NCBI GenBank assembly: GCA_017622235.1
Contig: JAGARN010000007.1
Location: forward strand, 1-64,000
DNA from: Spirochaetaceae bacterium
GTDB taxonomy: Bacteria > Spirochaetota > Spirochaetia > Treponematales > Treponemataceae
Reading direction: 5' to 3'
Length of the DNA stretch: 64,000 nucleotides
In this document: positions 33,121 to 41,227 of the stretch, one piece after another
Numbering within the stretch: position 1 is the stretch's first letter
Layout: every line of letters starts with the position of its first letter
Notes under the pieces: model-generated
What the model saw: the letters and a program-made list of their open reading frames with translations, nothing else
Databases searched by the model: none
Told to the model about the DNA's origin: nothing
Made by a program: the position numbers and the translations under genes

Positions 33121-34542
33121 ATGTCTCTTAACTGGAAAGAAATCGATGCGGTTTTGCAAGAGTTAGATCTAAAAGGAACTTTTATTCAGCAAATTGTGCA
33201 GCCTGGCTTTGATAGCATTGCGTTACACATATACAAATCTGGTACAGGAACAACATTGTTTGTTTGCCTTGCAGGTGGAGCTTGTCGAATTCATGGGACA
33301 AGGCGATCTGTACCAAAAAATGATAAGCCGTTGCGTTTTATGGAATGTTTGCGTTCCAGAATAAAAGGGGCTAAAATAATAAATGTTAAACAGATTGGAA
33401 AAGATCGCATCGTAAAAATGGAACTTATACATTGTGGCGAGGAATTCTTTCTGTATATTAGACTTTGGAGTGGTGCAGCAAATATTCTGTTAACAGATTC
33501 AAATAACAAAATAATTGATTCATTTTATAGACGTCCAGCCCGTGGCGAAATTACCGGAGGTTATTTTGTTCCTCCAGAAGAAAGAGATGATTCACCAACA
33601 GACCGGCAGTGGCAGATAAGAAGTTTTTCTGATCTACCTGATTCAGATAAGCTTAGCTTTAATCAAAAAGTGGATTTATGGTACGGAGAACACGCCGGTC
33701 AGCTTTCTAGGGAAACCCTTATTGAGCAAGCTACAAGTTTTTTTAACGCAAAGCATAGCCGTATGGAAAATGCTATTAATCGGTTGGAAAAAAAACGAGA
33801 GGATTTTCTTCAGTCTGAAAAATGGAAACATTACGGTGACTTAATTTTGACTTATGGTCATTTGATAGATGGTGAATCGGATTATCTTGAATGTGAAGAT
33901 TATGAAAATGGTGGTATAATACGTATAAAGATTAATTCCAAAAAAAATGCACAAGAAAATGCTGCTGAATATTATTCTATTTACAAAAAAGCTGTATCTG
34001 GGATTTCGGAATTAGAAGATGATATTCAAAAGGCAAAGCGTGAAATTTTAGACTTAGAGGCCGCTTTTGAAAACCTCTGTAAAGAACCAAATCCAATAAA
34101 ACTTCAACAATTATTACGAAAGCAAACAAAACCAAAACAGCAAATAGTTAAAAAGCGGCCGGGTATAAGCTACCAGATTGATGGTTGGGTAATATTTGTA
34201 GGTCGTACTGCTACAGAAAACGATGAATTATTACGTCATCATGTGAAAGGCCAAGATATGTGGCTGCATACTAGGGATTATGCAGGTGGTTATGTGTTTA
34301 TAAAGAACCAGCCGGGAAAAACGATTCCTTTAGAAATTCTTTTATACGCTGGAAATTTGGCTGTGCATCATTCAAAGGCAAGAAAAGCGGGCAAGGCAGA
34401 ATTATACTACACTCAAGTAAAATATCTTCGTAGAGCAAAAAATGGCCCAAAAGGATTAGTTCTTCCAACACAAGAAAAAAATTTGTTCATAGAACTTGAT
34501 AAAACCCGATTAAAACGCCTTGAAGAAAGTATAGAAACATGA
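33121..34542 (+). CDS. rqcH: NFACT-family ribosome quality control protein (RqcH/Rqc2-like)
   Basis: This 473-residue protein belongs to the NFACT family (fibronectin-binding-protein-like in older annotations). The NFACT-N domain holds the conserved DR pair in QIGKDRIVKMEL (about residues 92-103). A coiled-coil stretch lies around 280-330 (ISELEDDIQKAKREILDLEAAF), and the NFACT-R domain is near 370-440 (HHVKGQDMWLHTRDYAGGYVFIKN). RqcH binds stalled 50S subunits and adds alanine tails. The protein is about 100 residues shorter than the Bacillus form, with a small HhH region. It is transcribed with the CBM48-like gene. Confidence 0.85.
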   Translation: MSLNWKEIDAVLQELDLKGTFIQQIVQPGFDSIALHIYKSGTGTTLFVCLAGGACRIHGTRRSVPKNDKPLRFMECLRSRIKGAKIINVKQIGKDRIVKMELIHCGEEFFLYIRLWSGAANILLTDSNNKIIDSFYRRPARGEITGGYFVPPEERDDSPTDRQWQIRSFSDLPDSDKLSFNQKVDLWYGEHAGQLSRETLIEQATSFFNAKHSRMENAINRLEKKREDFLQSEKWKHYGDLILTYGHLIDGESDYLECEDYENGGIIRIKINSKKNAQENAAEYYSIYKKAVSGISELEDDIQKAKREILDLEAAFENLCKEPNPIKLQQLLRKQTKPKQQIVKKRPGISYQIDGWVIFVGRTATENDELLRHHVKGQDMWLHTRDYAGGYVFIKNQPGKTIPLEILLYAGNLAVHHSKARKAGKAELYYTQVKYLRRAKNGPKGLVLPTQEKNLFIELDKTRLKRLEESIET

Positions 34543-34551
34543 TTTTTTCAT

Positions 34552-34583
34552 AATACCGGCGGCATCTCCGGAGTTCAAGTCTT
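34552..34583. other. Fragments resembling the neighbouring tRNA-Leu, one of them inverted
   Basis: ATACCGGCG near 34552 repeats the 3' acceptor sequence of the tRNA-Leu (34622-34630), and GAGTTCAAGTC (34572-34582) is the T-arm of that tRNA in the opposite orientation. They may be relics of a duplicated or rearranged tRNA, or chance plus selection for structure. Confidence 0.4.
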
Positions 34584-34590
34584 TTTTAAA

Positions 34591-34618
34591 AACAAAAAAG
34601 CAAACCTTTCGGTTTGCT
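34591..34618 (-). terminator. Terminator after tRNA-Leu
   Basis: On the minus strand AGCAAACC (34618-34611) pairs with GGTTTGCT (34606-34599) over a GAAA tetraloop, followed by TTTTTGTT. It lies just after the 3' end of the tRNA. Confidence 0.85.
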
Positions 34619-34622
34619 CATA

Positions 34623-34705
34623 TACCGGCGAAGAGACTTGAACTCTTACACGGTCACCCGCAATAGATTTTGAGTCTATCGTGTCTACCATTCCACCACG
34701 CCGGC
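34623..34705 (-). tRNA. tRNA-Leu (anticodon CAA)
   Basis: The reverse strand folds as a class II tRNA of 83 bases. The acceptor stem is GCCGGCG with CGCCGGT (a G-U closing pair), the anticodon stem-loop is ATAGA-CTCAAAA-TCTAT giving anticodon CAA, a variable arm follows (GCGGGTGACCGT region), and the T-arm has GAGTTCAAGTCTC. It reads UUG codons, common in these genes. CCA is not encoded. Promoter and terminator flank it directly. Confidence 0.93.
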
Positions 34706-34714
34706 ATTTCGTTC

Positions 34715-34743
34715 ATGTTAGCACATTGTTGTAGATTAATCAA
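34715..34743 (-). promoter_or_regulatory. Promoter of tRNA-Leu
   Basis: On the minus strand TTGATT (34743-34738), 17 bases, then TAACAT (34720-34715), nine bases before the tRNA 5' end. Confidence 0.6.
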
Positions 34744-34821
34744 GGTCTATAGCAATGATTTTTTACTTTAGAGAAAAAAATTATCGCTATAACAAAATTA
34801 GTGGCAAAAAACATGGGTTGA

Positions 34822-34850
34822 TTGACACATAATTTTACCACTGATATATT
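34822..34850 (+). promoter_or_regulatory. Promoter of ptsI operon, predicted leaderless
   Basis: TTGACA (34822-34827), exactly 17 bases, then TATATT (34845-34850), seven bases before the ATG at 34858. There is no Shine-Dalgarno sequence. This is the clearest of the leaderless-type promoters in the window. Confidence 0.75.
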
Positions 34851-34857
34851 TTAGTTT

Positions 34858-36570
34858 ATGGAAGTATTAAATGGAATAGCCGCTTCTTCGGGAATTGGAA
34901 TTGGGCCGGCTTTTATTGTTCCTGCAATTCAGGCAAGAACAATTCCACAATATGTCGTTGACAGTTCTGATACGGATAACGAATGGTTGCGTTTACAAAC
35001 AGCTTTATCCTTTGTGTCAAAAAAAATAAAAACAAAGTTAAAAGACGCTTCTTCTAAGCAGGCTGAAATTCTTCAGACCTATATTGTTATGCTTGAAGAT
35101 GCTGAATTCCTCAAAAATGTGCAATCAACATTGAATTCGACTTCCATGAACATAGAATATGTTCTTAATATGAAGGTTTCTGAAACCATAGACGTGTTGC
35201 GAGCTGTAAACGATGAATATTTAGCAGAAAGAGCCGCAGATGTTTCTGATGTTTTTGGTCAAGTTATCGATCAAATGTTAGGATATGAACCATTCGATTA
35301 TGATTCTATTCCAGAGAATGTGGTAGTTGTTGCAGAATCCATAAGTCCAGCAGATGCAGTGGTTTTAATGCACCGCAATATCAGAGGTCTTGTGGTAACA
35401 GAAGGTGGTGCATCAAGTCATTTGGCAATTCTTGCACGTAATGCTCGTTTGCCAGCGGTTTTTGGAATTTCGTACTTATCGCAAAAAATTGTTTCTGGCG
35501 TTGATGTAGTTGTAAATGGTTCAGATGGAACTGTTACGATTCAACCAGACAAAGCAACATTAGCAAAGTTTCGTGCTTTAGCACAAGCAGAAAAAAAAGA
35601 TATTTCCAAACTTGAAAAGATAAAAACGCAACCAGCATTTTCTGCTGATGGTGTAAAATTTCAACTGTTTGCAAATATCGGGTTACCAGAAGAAGCCCAA
35701 GCTGCTTTGGAGGAAGGAGCGGACGGGATTGGACTTTTCCGTACGGAGTTTCTTTTTATGGGGTCAATTCAGTCTGCAAAAAAAGCAGGTTCTTCTGGAG
35801 TTCATTCAGTTACAGAAGAAGCCCAATTTAATGCATATAGCAAAGTTTTGCAAATTATGGGGGACAGACCTGTTACGATCCGAACTTTGGATACAGGTGG
35901 TGACAAACTTATAAAAGATGCAGGAATTCCTGTTGCAACTGAACAAAATCCGCTTTTGGGTAGTCGAGCGATTAGGCTTACTTTGGCGCACACGAATTTA
36001 TTTAAGAGGCAACTTAGGGCTCTTTTTAGAGCTGGCGTAAACGGAAACTTACGAATAATGCTGCCACTAGTAACTCATGTTTCCCAAATTCAACAGACGC
36101 TGAAGATTATTGAAGAGGTTAAAGAAGATTTATCGCAAAATGATATTCCTTTCAAACAAGATATTCCTTTGGGAATAATGGTTGAAACAGCTGCAACTGC
36201 CGTTGCAGCAGATGTTTTTGCTAAACATTCTGCCTTCTTTTCTGTAGGAACAAATGATTTAACACAATACACATTAGGAATTGATCGAGAAAATGTTGCA
36301 GTTGCAAGCCTTTACGAAGAACGCAATATTGCAGTTTTGCGGCTGATAAAAAATACAGTTCTTTGTGGTGCAAAGGCGGGAATTCCTGTAGCTGTATGTG
36401 GCGAAATGGCAGGAGATGTGCAGAATGCGTGTTTGCTTGCGGGACTTGGAGTAAGAAATTTTAGTATGGCACCGGTGAGAATTGGAGCAGTAAAAGCGGC
36501 TTTGTCTTCTAAGACAATTTCAGAATTTGAAAAAATGGCAGAAGAAGTGCTTGGTGCAACTGAAATTTAA
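34858..36570 (+). CDS. ptsI: Phosphoenolpyruvate-protein phosphotransferase (PTS enzyme I)
   Basis: Enzyme I takes phosphate from PEP and passes it to HPr. The 570-residue length is standard. The phosphorylated histidine lies in GGASSHLAILARN (about residue 188); the C-terminal PEP-binding barrel has GIGLFRTEFLFM, RTLDTGGDK, NPLLGSRAIRL and FFSVGTNDLTQYTLGIDRE, with the catalytic CGEMAGD near the end. No HPr or sugar-specific permease is in the window; in treponemes the PTS chain is thought to be regulatory rather than transporting. It leads an operon with der, merR, rsm22 and pyrE. Confidence 0.97.
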   Translation: MEVLNGIAASSGIGIGPAFIVPAIQARTIPQYVVDSSDTDNEWLRLQTALSFVSKKIKTKLKDASSKQAEILQTYIVMLEDAEFLKNVQSTLNSTSMNIEYVLNMKVSETIDVLRAVNDEYLAERAADVSDVFGQVIDQMLGYEPFDYDSIPENVVVVAESISPADAVVLMHRNIRGLVVTEGGASSHLAILARNARLPAVFGISYLSQKIVSGVDVVVNGSDGTVTIQPDKATLAKFRALAQAEKKDISKLEKIKTQPAFSADGVKFQLFANIGLPEEAQAALEEGADGIGLFRTEFLFMGSIQSAKKAGSSGVHSVTEEAQFNAYSKVLQIMGDRPVTIRTLDTGGDKLIKDAGIPVATEQNPLLGSRAIRLTLAHTNLFKRQLRALFRAGVNGNLRIMLPLVTHVSQIQQTLKIIEEVKEDLSQNDIPFKQDIPLGIMVETAATAVAADVFAKHSAFFSVGTNDLTQYTLGIDRENVAVASLYEERNIAVLRLIKNTVLCGAKAGIPVAVCGEMAGDVQNACLLAGLGVRNFSMAPVRIGAVKAALSSKTISEFEKMAEEVLGATEI

Positions 36571-36585
36571 TTTAGGTAAAATATT

Positions 36586-38007
36586 ATGGCTATTGAAAAA
36601 GATATTGATGGAACAGAAAAAAACTCACCTTTTGATTCAACTTTGGAATACGACAACCTTCCTCAAGTTGTTATCGTAGGGCGACCTAATGTTGGTAAAT
36701 CAACTTTATTTAACAGATTGCTACATAGTCGCCGTTCTATTACTGACCCCACACCAGGTGTGACTAGAGACCCTATAGAAGAAACTGCTTTTCTGAATGG
36801 GTATCCCGTAAAACTTATGGATACCGGTGGTTTTAAGTTGGATAGGGATATTGGTACTATGGAAGCCGTTATGGATGAACTTGTTGTAGAACAGACATTA
36901 CGAGCTTTAAAAAATGCAGATTTGATACTATTGTTGCTTGATGCAAGTCTTATTACTGGTGAGGATGAAGAGTTTATTGCTTTGTTGCGACCGTATTGGC
37001 ACAAAGTTATAGCGGCTGTAAACAAGACAGAGGGTGGTAGATTAGAAGAAGAAGCTTGGAATTATATGCGTTTTGGCTTTGAGAGTATTCTTTTTATTTC
37101 TGCAGAACATGGGGACAGAATTAATGATTTAATAGAAACTATAGTTAGCCGTTTGGATTTTTCTAAGGTGAAACAGCAAGAGAAACCAGAGTTTATACGG
37201 ATTGCTATTGTGGGTAAACCAAACACTGGTAAGTCTACTTTGTCTAACAGGCTTACCCATACAGAAGCTTCGATTGTTAGTGATTATGCTGGGACTACTC
37301 GTGATGTTGTAGAAGGTAGTTTTGAATACGGGGGACGCAACTTCCAAGTTCTTGATACTGCCGGAATTAGACGCAAAGCCAAGGTTACCGCCAACGTAGA
37401 ATACTATTCTGTAAACAGAGCCATAAAATCTTTGGACAAAGCAGATGTTGTATTCATTGTGATAGATGCTCAGGAAGGTCTTTCGGAACAAGACAAAAAA
37501 ATAACCGCTTTAGCACATCAAAGGGGCAGGGGTATTATTTTTGTGCTAAATAAATGGGATACACAGGAGCAGGGACGTACTGCTTTGCATAAAGCAGAAC
37601 AAAACATTCGTATAATGTTTGGTCATATGAGTTACGCTCCTATTGTTGCACTTTCGGCTCTGGAAGGTAAAGGAATAAAGAATTTATTGAATACAACTAT
37701 TGAATTATATGAGCAACTAACAAAAAAACTTGAGACAGGTATTTTAAATACGGCACTACAAGATTGGGTTGTTGCTTATCCACCACCAGCTAGTAGATCT
37801 GCTCATTTTAAGATTCGCTATATGGTTCAAACAAGTTCTAATCCTGTGGTGTTTTTGCTTTTTGCTAGTCGCCCAGAAGTTGTATCAGAAACGTACCTTG
37901 CGTATTTACGCAACAAAATCAGAAGCGATTTAGGATTCGATAAAATACCAGTTCTGTTAGAACTTAAGGCTAGTCGCAAAAAGTGGGAAGAACGGGAGAA
38001 ATCTTAA
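36586..38007 (+). CDS. der: Ribosome-associated GTPase Der (EngA)
   Basis: Der is the double-GTPase needed for 50S ribosome assembly. The 473 residues hold two G domains: GRPNVGKSTLFNR (about 31-43) with DTGG and NKTE, and GKPNTGKSTLSNR (about 207-219) with DTAGIRRKAKV and NKWD. A KH-like domain follows (about 375-465). The first G domain reads NKTE rather than the usual NKxD, a mild departure. It lies 15 bases after ptsI, and its stop overlaps the next start (TAATG). Confidence 0.96.
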   Translation: MAIEKDIDGTEKNSPFDSTLEYDNLPQVVIVGRPNVGKSTLFNRLLHSRRSITDPTPGVTRDPIEETAFLNGYPVKLMDTGGFKLDRDIGTMEAVMDELVVEQTLRALKNADLILLLLDASLITGEDEEFIALLRPYWHKVIAAVNKTEGGRLEEEAWNYMRFGFESILFISAEHGDRINDLIETIVSRLDFSKVKQQEKPEFIRIAIVGKPNTGKSTLSNRLTHTEASIVSDYAGTTRDVVEGSFEYGGRNFQVLDTAGIRRKAKVTANVEYYSVNRAIKSLDKADVVFIVIDAQEGLSEQDKKITALAHQRGRGIIFVLNKWDTQEQGRTALHKAEQNIRIMFGHMSYAPIVALSALEGKGIKNLLNTTIELYEQLTKKLETGILNTALQDWVVAYPPPASRSAHFKIRYMVQTSSNPVVFLLFASRPEVVSETYLAYLRNKIRSDLGFDKIPVLLELKASRKKWEEREKS

Positions 38008-38366
38008 TGGCCACTTATTCTATCGGAGAGGTTGAAGAACTTACAGGAATTAAAGCTCATGTTTTGCGTTATTGGGAAGAAGTGATTCCAGGTTTTGCAC
38101 CTCGTAAGGATATAGGTGGTAGACGAGTGTATTCAGATCGGGATGTGCAATCCATTATGCGCATGAAGTATCTGATTCAAGAAAAAAAATTCACTATTGA
38201 AGGTGCAAGAGCAGAACTAATTTCTGAAGCAGATATTTATGCTTCAGCAAGTAAAGAAACTACTTCTGCCTTAAAAACAATAACTGAAATTCGTTCTTCT
38301 CTTACAGATCTTTATCTGATTGTACGCCGATACAGACTCAAAACTGAAAAAGAAAAGGGCGAATAA
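38007..38366 (+). CDS. MerR-family transcriptional regulator
   Basis: This 119-residue protein has a MerR helix-turn-helix: YSIGEVEELTGIKAHVLRYWEE (first 25 residues), then GGRRVYSDRDVQSIMRMKYLIQEKKFTIEGAR. The C-terminal part is short and helical and lacks metal-binding cysteines, so it is a CueR/HspR-unlike, cofactor-poor form common as a single domain in spirochaetes. The ATG overlaps the der stop by one base, with GGGAG upstream. Target genes are unknown. Confidence 0.9.
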   Translation: MATYSIGEVEELTGIKAHVLRYWEEVIPGFAPRKDIGGRRVYSDRDVQSIMRMKYLIQEKKFTIEGARAELISEADIYASASKETTSALKTITEIRSSLTDLYLIVRRYRLKTEKEKGE

Positions 38367-38371
38367 AACAA

Positions 38372-39565
38372 ATGGAAAAGAAAAGTATTTTTTCAGATTT
38401 GCCAAATGAATCAAAAAAGATATTAGATGATTTTGATTTGTTAGTTCAAAGTGTTAGACCCCTTTCTTCAAAGCATTTTCAACAACTTCCCAAAGATATC
38501 CGGCAGTTGTTTCATCTTCTTACTGATAATCGCAATCATAGATACTCAGGTTATATGAACGAAAATGCGACTCTTTCTGCATATGTTCGTTACTATCAGT
38601 GGTGGAATTTAGTTCGTTTGACACAACTTTTTGCGGGGCTTGGTTCTCAAGCATTCCATATTCCCGATGAGGGGATTTGCCTAGATTTAGGCTCAGGACC
38701 TCTTACTGTGCCTATTGCAATGTGGCTTGCTTGCCCTGAGTTAAGATACAAAAGGATTCACTGGTATTGTGTTGATTCTTCTCAGTTGGCACTATCCTTT
38801 GGCGAAGATTTATTTTTGGCGGTAGTGGCTAAAACGGTAAAAATAACAGGAAAAGAAGTTGAACCCTGGCGTATTACCAGAATAAAGGGCGAATTTGGAA
38901 CAAAAATTCGTAGTGTGGTTAATTTTGTTTCTTGTGCAAATTTATTCAACGAGTTAGTGCAAACTTCAGGAAAGCCTCCCGAATATACCGCCAAGCGAGG
39001 AGCGGATGCATTGGTGGCTTATACGGCAAATAACGGTTCTTTATTGGTTGTTGAACCGGGAACGCCACCTTCTATGAGGTTTTTAAGTGCTTTTCGTGGA
39101 GCAATGTTACGTAAAAACTGGCAAATTGTTTCTCCATGCCCTCACAGTGGTGATTGCCCAATGGAAGGGAAAAGGGGAGGAAAGTGGTGTCATTTTTCTT
39201 TTTCTACAGAAAAGACTGCTGTTCCGGCAAAATTAAAAAAACTTTCTGTTGATGCTGGGCTTCCTAAAGAAAGAGCGTCTTTGTCGTTTATCCTTGCCCA
39301 AAGTCAAAAAAATAGAGACCCTTTGTATAAAAATGTATCAAAAAAAACTGATGATACTACTGATATTGATGTAAGAATTACATCCGAAGCTATCGCCTTA
39401 CCTAATAGTCGTGTCGGGTATTATGGCTGTTCTAAGGTAGGTTTAGTTCTTATTGCAAAAAAAGACAAAAACTTTTCCTTGGATTCAGGTGAGTTAATTT
39501 CAGCTAAGATTCCACAACAAATTTTTACTGATAAAAAATCTGGAGCAATACTCCTAGAACCATAA
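38372..39565 (+). CDS. Rsm22/METTL17-like ribosome-associated methyltransferase-fold protein
   Basis: This 397-residue protein fits the Rsm22 family. The Rossmann core has CLDLGSGPLTVPIAMWLA (about 107-124) for SAM, VNFVSCANLFNEL and LLVVEPGTPPSMRFLSAFR. It also has the family cysteine cluster: PCPHSGDCPMEG then KWCHFSF (about 251-272). Mitochondrial homologues assemble the small ribosomal subunit and bind an iron-sulfur cluster through this motif. It sits between merR and pyrE in an operon that also contains the ribosome assembly GTPase Der, which fits a ribosome role. Confidence 0.8.
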   Translation: MEKKSIFSDLPNESKKILDDFDLLVQSVRPLSSKHFQQLPKDIRQLFHLLTDNRNHRYSGYMNENATLSAYVRYYQWWNLVRLTQLFAGLGSQAFHIPDEGICLDLGSGPLTVPIAMWLACPELRYKRIHWYCVDSSQLALSFGEDLFLAVVAKTVKITGKEVEPWRITRIKGEFGTKIRSVVNFVSCANLFNELVQTSGKPPEYTAKRGADALVAYTANNGSLLVVEPGTPPSMRFLSAFRGAMLRKNWQIVSPCPHSGDCPMEGKRGGKWCHFSFSTEKTAVPAKLKKLSVDAGLPKERASLSFILAQSQKNRDPLYKNVSKKTDDTTDIDVRITSEAIALPNSRVGYYGCSKVGLVLIAKKDKNFSLDSGELISAKIPQQIFTDKKSGAILLEP

Positions 39566-39586
39566 TTTTTTTGAGAGGATTATTTT

Positions 39587-40246
39587 ATGACGTACAAAGA
39601 AGAATTTATCAAATTCATGAGTGAAAGTGGAGTGCTTACCTTCGGAGATTTTACGCTGAAAAGCGGTCGTAAAGCACCATATTTTATCAATACGGGAAAT
39701 TACATGAAGGGGGAACACCTTTCAAGATTAGGCGGTTTTTATGCTGATTGCATAAAAGAAAACTCTATAGATGCAGATATTTTGTTTGGGCCAGCATACA
39801 AGGGTGTTCCTTTGGCGGTAAGTGCAGCTGTGTCTTTGTATGCAAAGTACGGTATTGATATGTATTATTGTTTTGACCGAAAAGAAGCCAAGGATCATGG
39901 TGAAGGTGGTGTGTTTGTTGGTCGGCAACCAAAAGATGGTGACAAAATAATCATAGTAGAAGATGTTATGACAAGCGGCAAAGCACTTAAAGAGGTATTG
40001 CCTAAGCTACAGAGTGCTGCAAATGTGAAGGTTTCCGCTATGGTGATAACTGTTGATCGTATGGAAAAAGCTTTGGACAGTCAGCTTTCTGCTGTACAGG
40101 CTGCATATAAAGAGTATGGTATACCAGTTTATTCAATCGTAACGATAAATGATATAATCAAAGCAATAGAAAATGGCATAATTGATGGTTCTGAGCATCT
40201 TGAGGCTATGAAAGATTACAGAGCAGAGTACGGTGTAGATTTATGA
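39587..40246 (+). CDS. pyrE: Orotate phosphoribosyltransferase
   Basis: PyrE joins orotate with PRPP to make OMP in pyrimidine synthesis. The 219-residue protein has FTLKSGRKAPYFINTGNY near the start (orotate side), the flexible loop with DRKEAKDHGEGG, and the PRPP motif IIIVEDVMTSGKALKE (about 122-137). It has a GAGAGG ribosome site. It ends the ptsI operon, converging on RNase D seven bases away. Confidence 0.94.
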   Translation: MTYKEEFIKFMSESGVLTFGDFTLKSGRKAPYFINTGNYMKGEHLSRLGGFYADCIKENSIDADILFGPAYKGVPLAVSAAVSLYAKYGIDMYYCFDRKEAKDHGEGGVFVGRQPKDGDKIIIVEDVMTSGKALKEVLPKLQSAANVKVSAMVITVDRMEKALDSQLSAVQAAYKEYGIPVYSIVTINDIIKAIENGIIDGSEHLEAMKDYRAEYGVDL

Positions 40247-40253
40247 AGGGAAA

Positions 40254-41192
40254 TTACGGTTTTGAATTTTCAGAAGCAATTTCTTTTTCCGCTTTCCCTT
40301 TTGCTTCCAATAATAGTGGCAATAATTTTGCTTCTACTGCCTTATTTGGAATCTGAGCTTCAGCTTTGAAAGCTACTTCGTTTATGGGAACTTTTTGTGC
40401 AAGTCGAGCCACAGTATGTTTATTCAAAACTTTGTATGGTGGCCAATTAAATTCTTGAGCAACAGAATCCCACGCATGAAAAAAATGTTTTGCGTAAATT
40501 TTTTGTCTATGATTCATATGTTTGTAGCCGGGCAGTTTTGTGTATCCTGCCGGTTGTTTGGTTTTTAGATGCGGAAGATGTTTCATAGATTCTTGTACGG
40601 CTTTAAGTTTGTTTTTTTCTTTTGCTAAATTATCTAAGGCAAGTCGTAAAGGAAATAAATGTGCAACATCAGATAGAGCATATTCTAACTGCCCGGCACT
40701 TATTGGACGCAACATCCAGTTTGCCTGTTGGAATTTTTTCTTTGAATTTTTAGCTTTTATTACTTCTTCTGGCGTTATGTTATCCGATTCCATAGTGTTA
40801 GTTACAAATCGCTGAACCATAGCAGAAAGATTTTCTTGTATGCCAAGAATTTTTGCTTCTAGGAATAAATCATATAATGCTGCAATTTTGATACCATGTT
40901 TTTTCCATACTAAGCTTCCATCTGAAGAACAATCAAACCATAGTTTTTGAATATCTTTGCTTTCAAGCAATGCTTTTAATCCAGCGTTGCTAACTGTTCC
41001 GGCTTGTGGTAGTGGGTCAATTAAATAATAATTGTAACCGTCAAAAACTTGAATCAAACAAAGATGTTCGCCGTAACAGTGTAGATTAGACTCACACTCA
41101 AAATCCATGGCAACTTGCACAATATCAGTTTTACGCCATTTACTGAGCAATTCTTCTATCTGTAAATCAGAATTTATGTAGCTATATTCCAT
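40254..41192 (-). CDS. rnd: Ribonuclease D
   Basis: This 312-residue exonuclease has the DEDDy motifs: D30 and E32 in VAMDFECES, the second aspartate in KLWFDCSSDGSL (about 88-92) and the tyrosine/aspartate pair in YALSDVAHLFPLR (about 172-176). A helical HRDC-like domain follows from about 215. RNase D trims tRNA and other structured RNA 3' ends. No ribosome site exists; the promoter places the transcript start at the ATG. Confidence 0.88.
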   Translation of the reverse strand: MEYSYINSDLQIEELLSKWRKTDIVQVAMDFECESNLHCYGEHLCLIQVFDGYNYYLIDPLPQAGTVSNAGLKALLESKDIQKLWFDCSSDGSLVWKKHGIKIAALYDLFLEAKILGIQENLSAMVQRFVTNTMESDNITPEEVIKAKNSKKKFQQANWMLRPISAGQLEYALSDVAHLFPLRLALDNLAKEKNKLKAVQESMKHLPHLKTKQPAGYTKLPGYKHMNHRQKIYAKHFFHAWDSVAQEFNWPPYKVLNKHTVARLAQKVPINEVAFKAEAQIPNKAVEAKLLPLLLEAKGKAEKEIASENSKP

Positions 41193-41198
41193 TATGAA

Positions 41199-41227
41199 AT
41201 TGTAACACTACAGGTTATAATATGCAA
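41199..41227 (-). promoter_or_regulatory. Promoter of rnd, predicted leaderless
   Basis: On the minus strand TTGCAT (41227-41222), 17 bases, then TACAAT (41204-41199), six bases before the ATG. The -35 box abuts the stop codon of the upstream gene. Confidence 0.7.

Noticed and set aside
34858..36570. A sugar-transporting PTS locus
   Set aside because: Only enzyme I is present, followed by ribosome and regulator genes; no HPr or EII components are in the window.
36663..37491. Two 120-residue minus-strand frames within der
   Set aside because: They are shadows of the strongly conserved Der gene, with no starts or motifs of their own.
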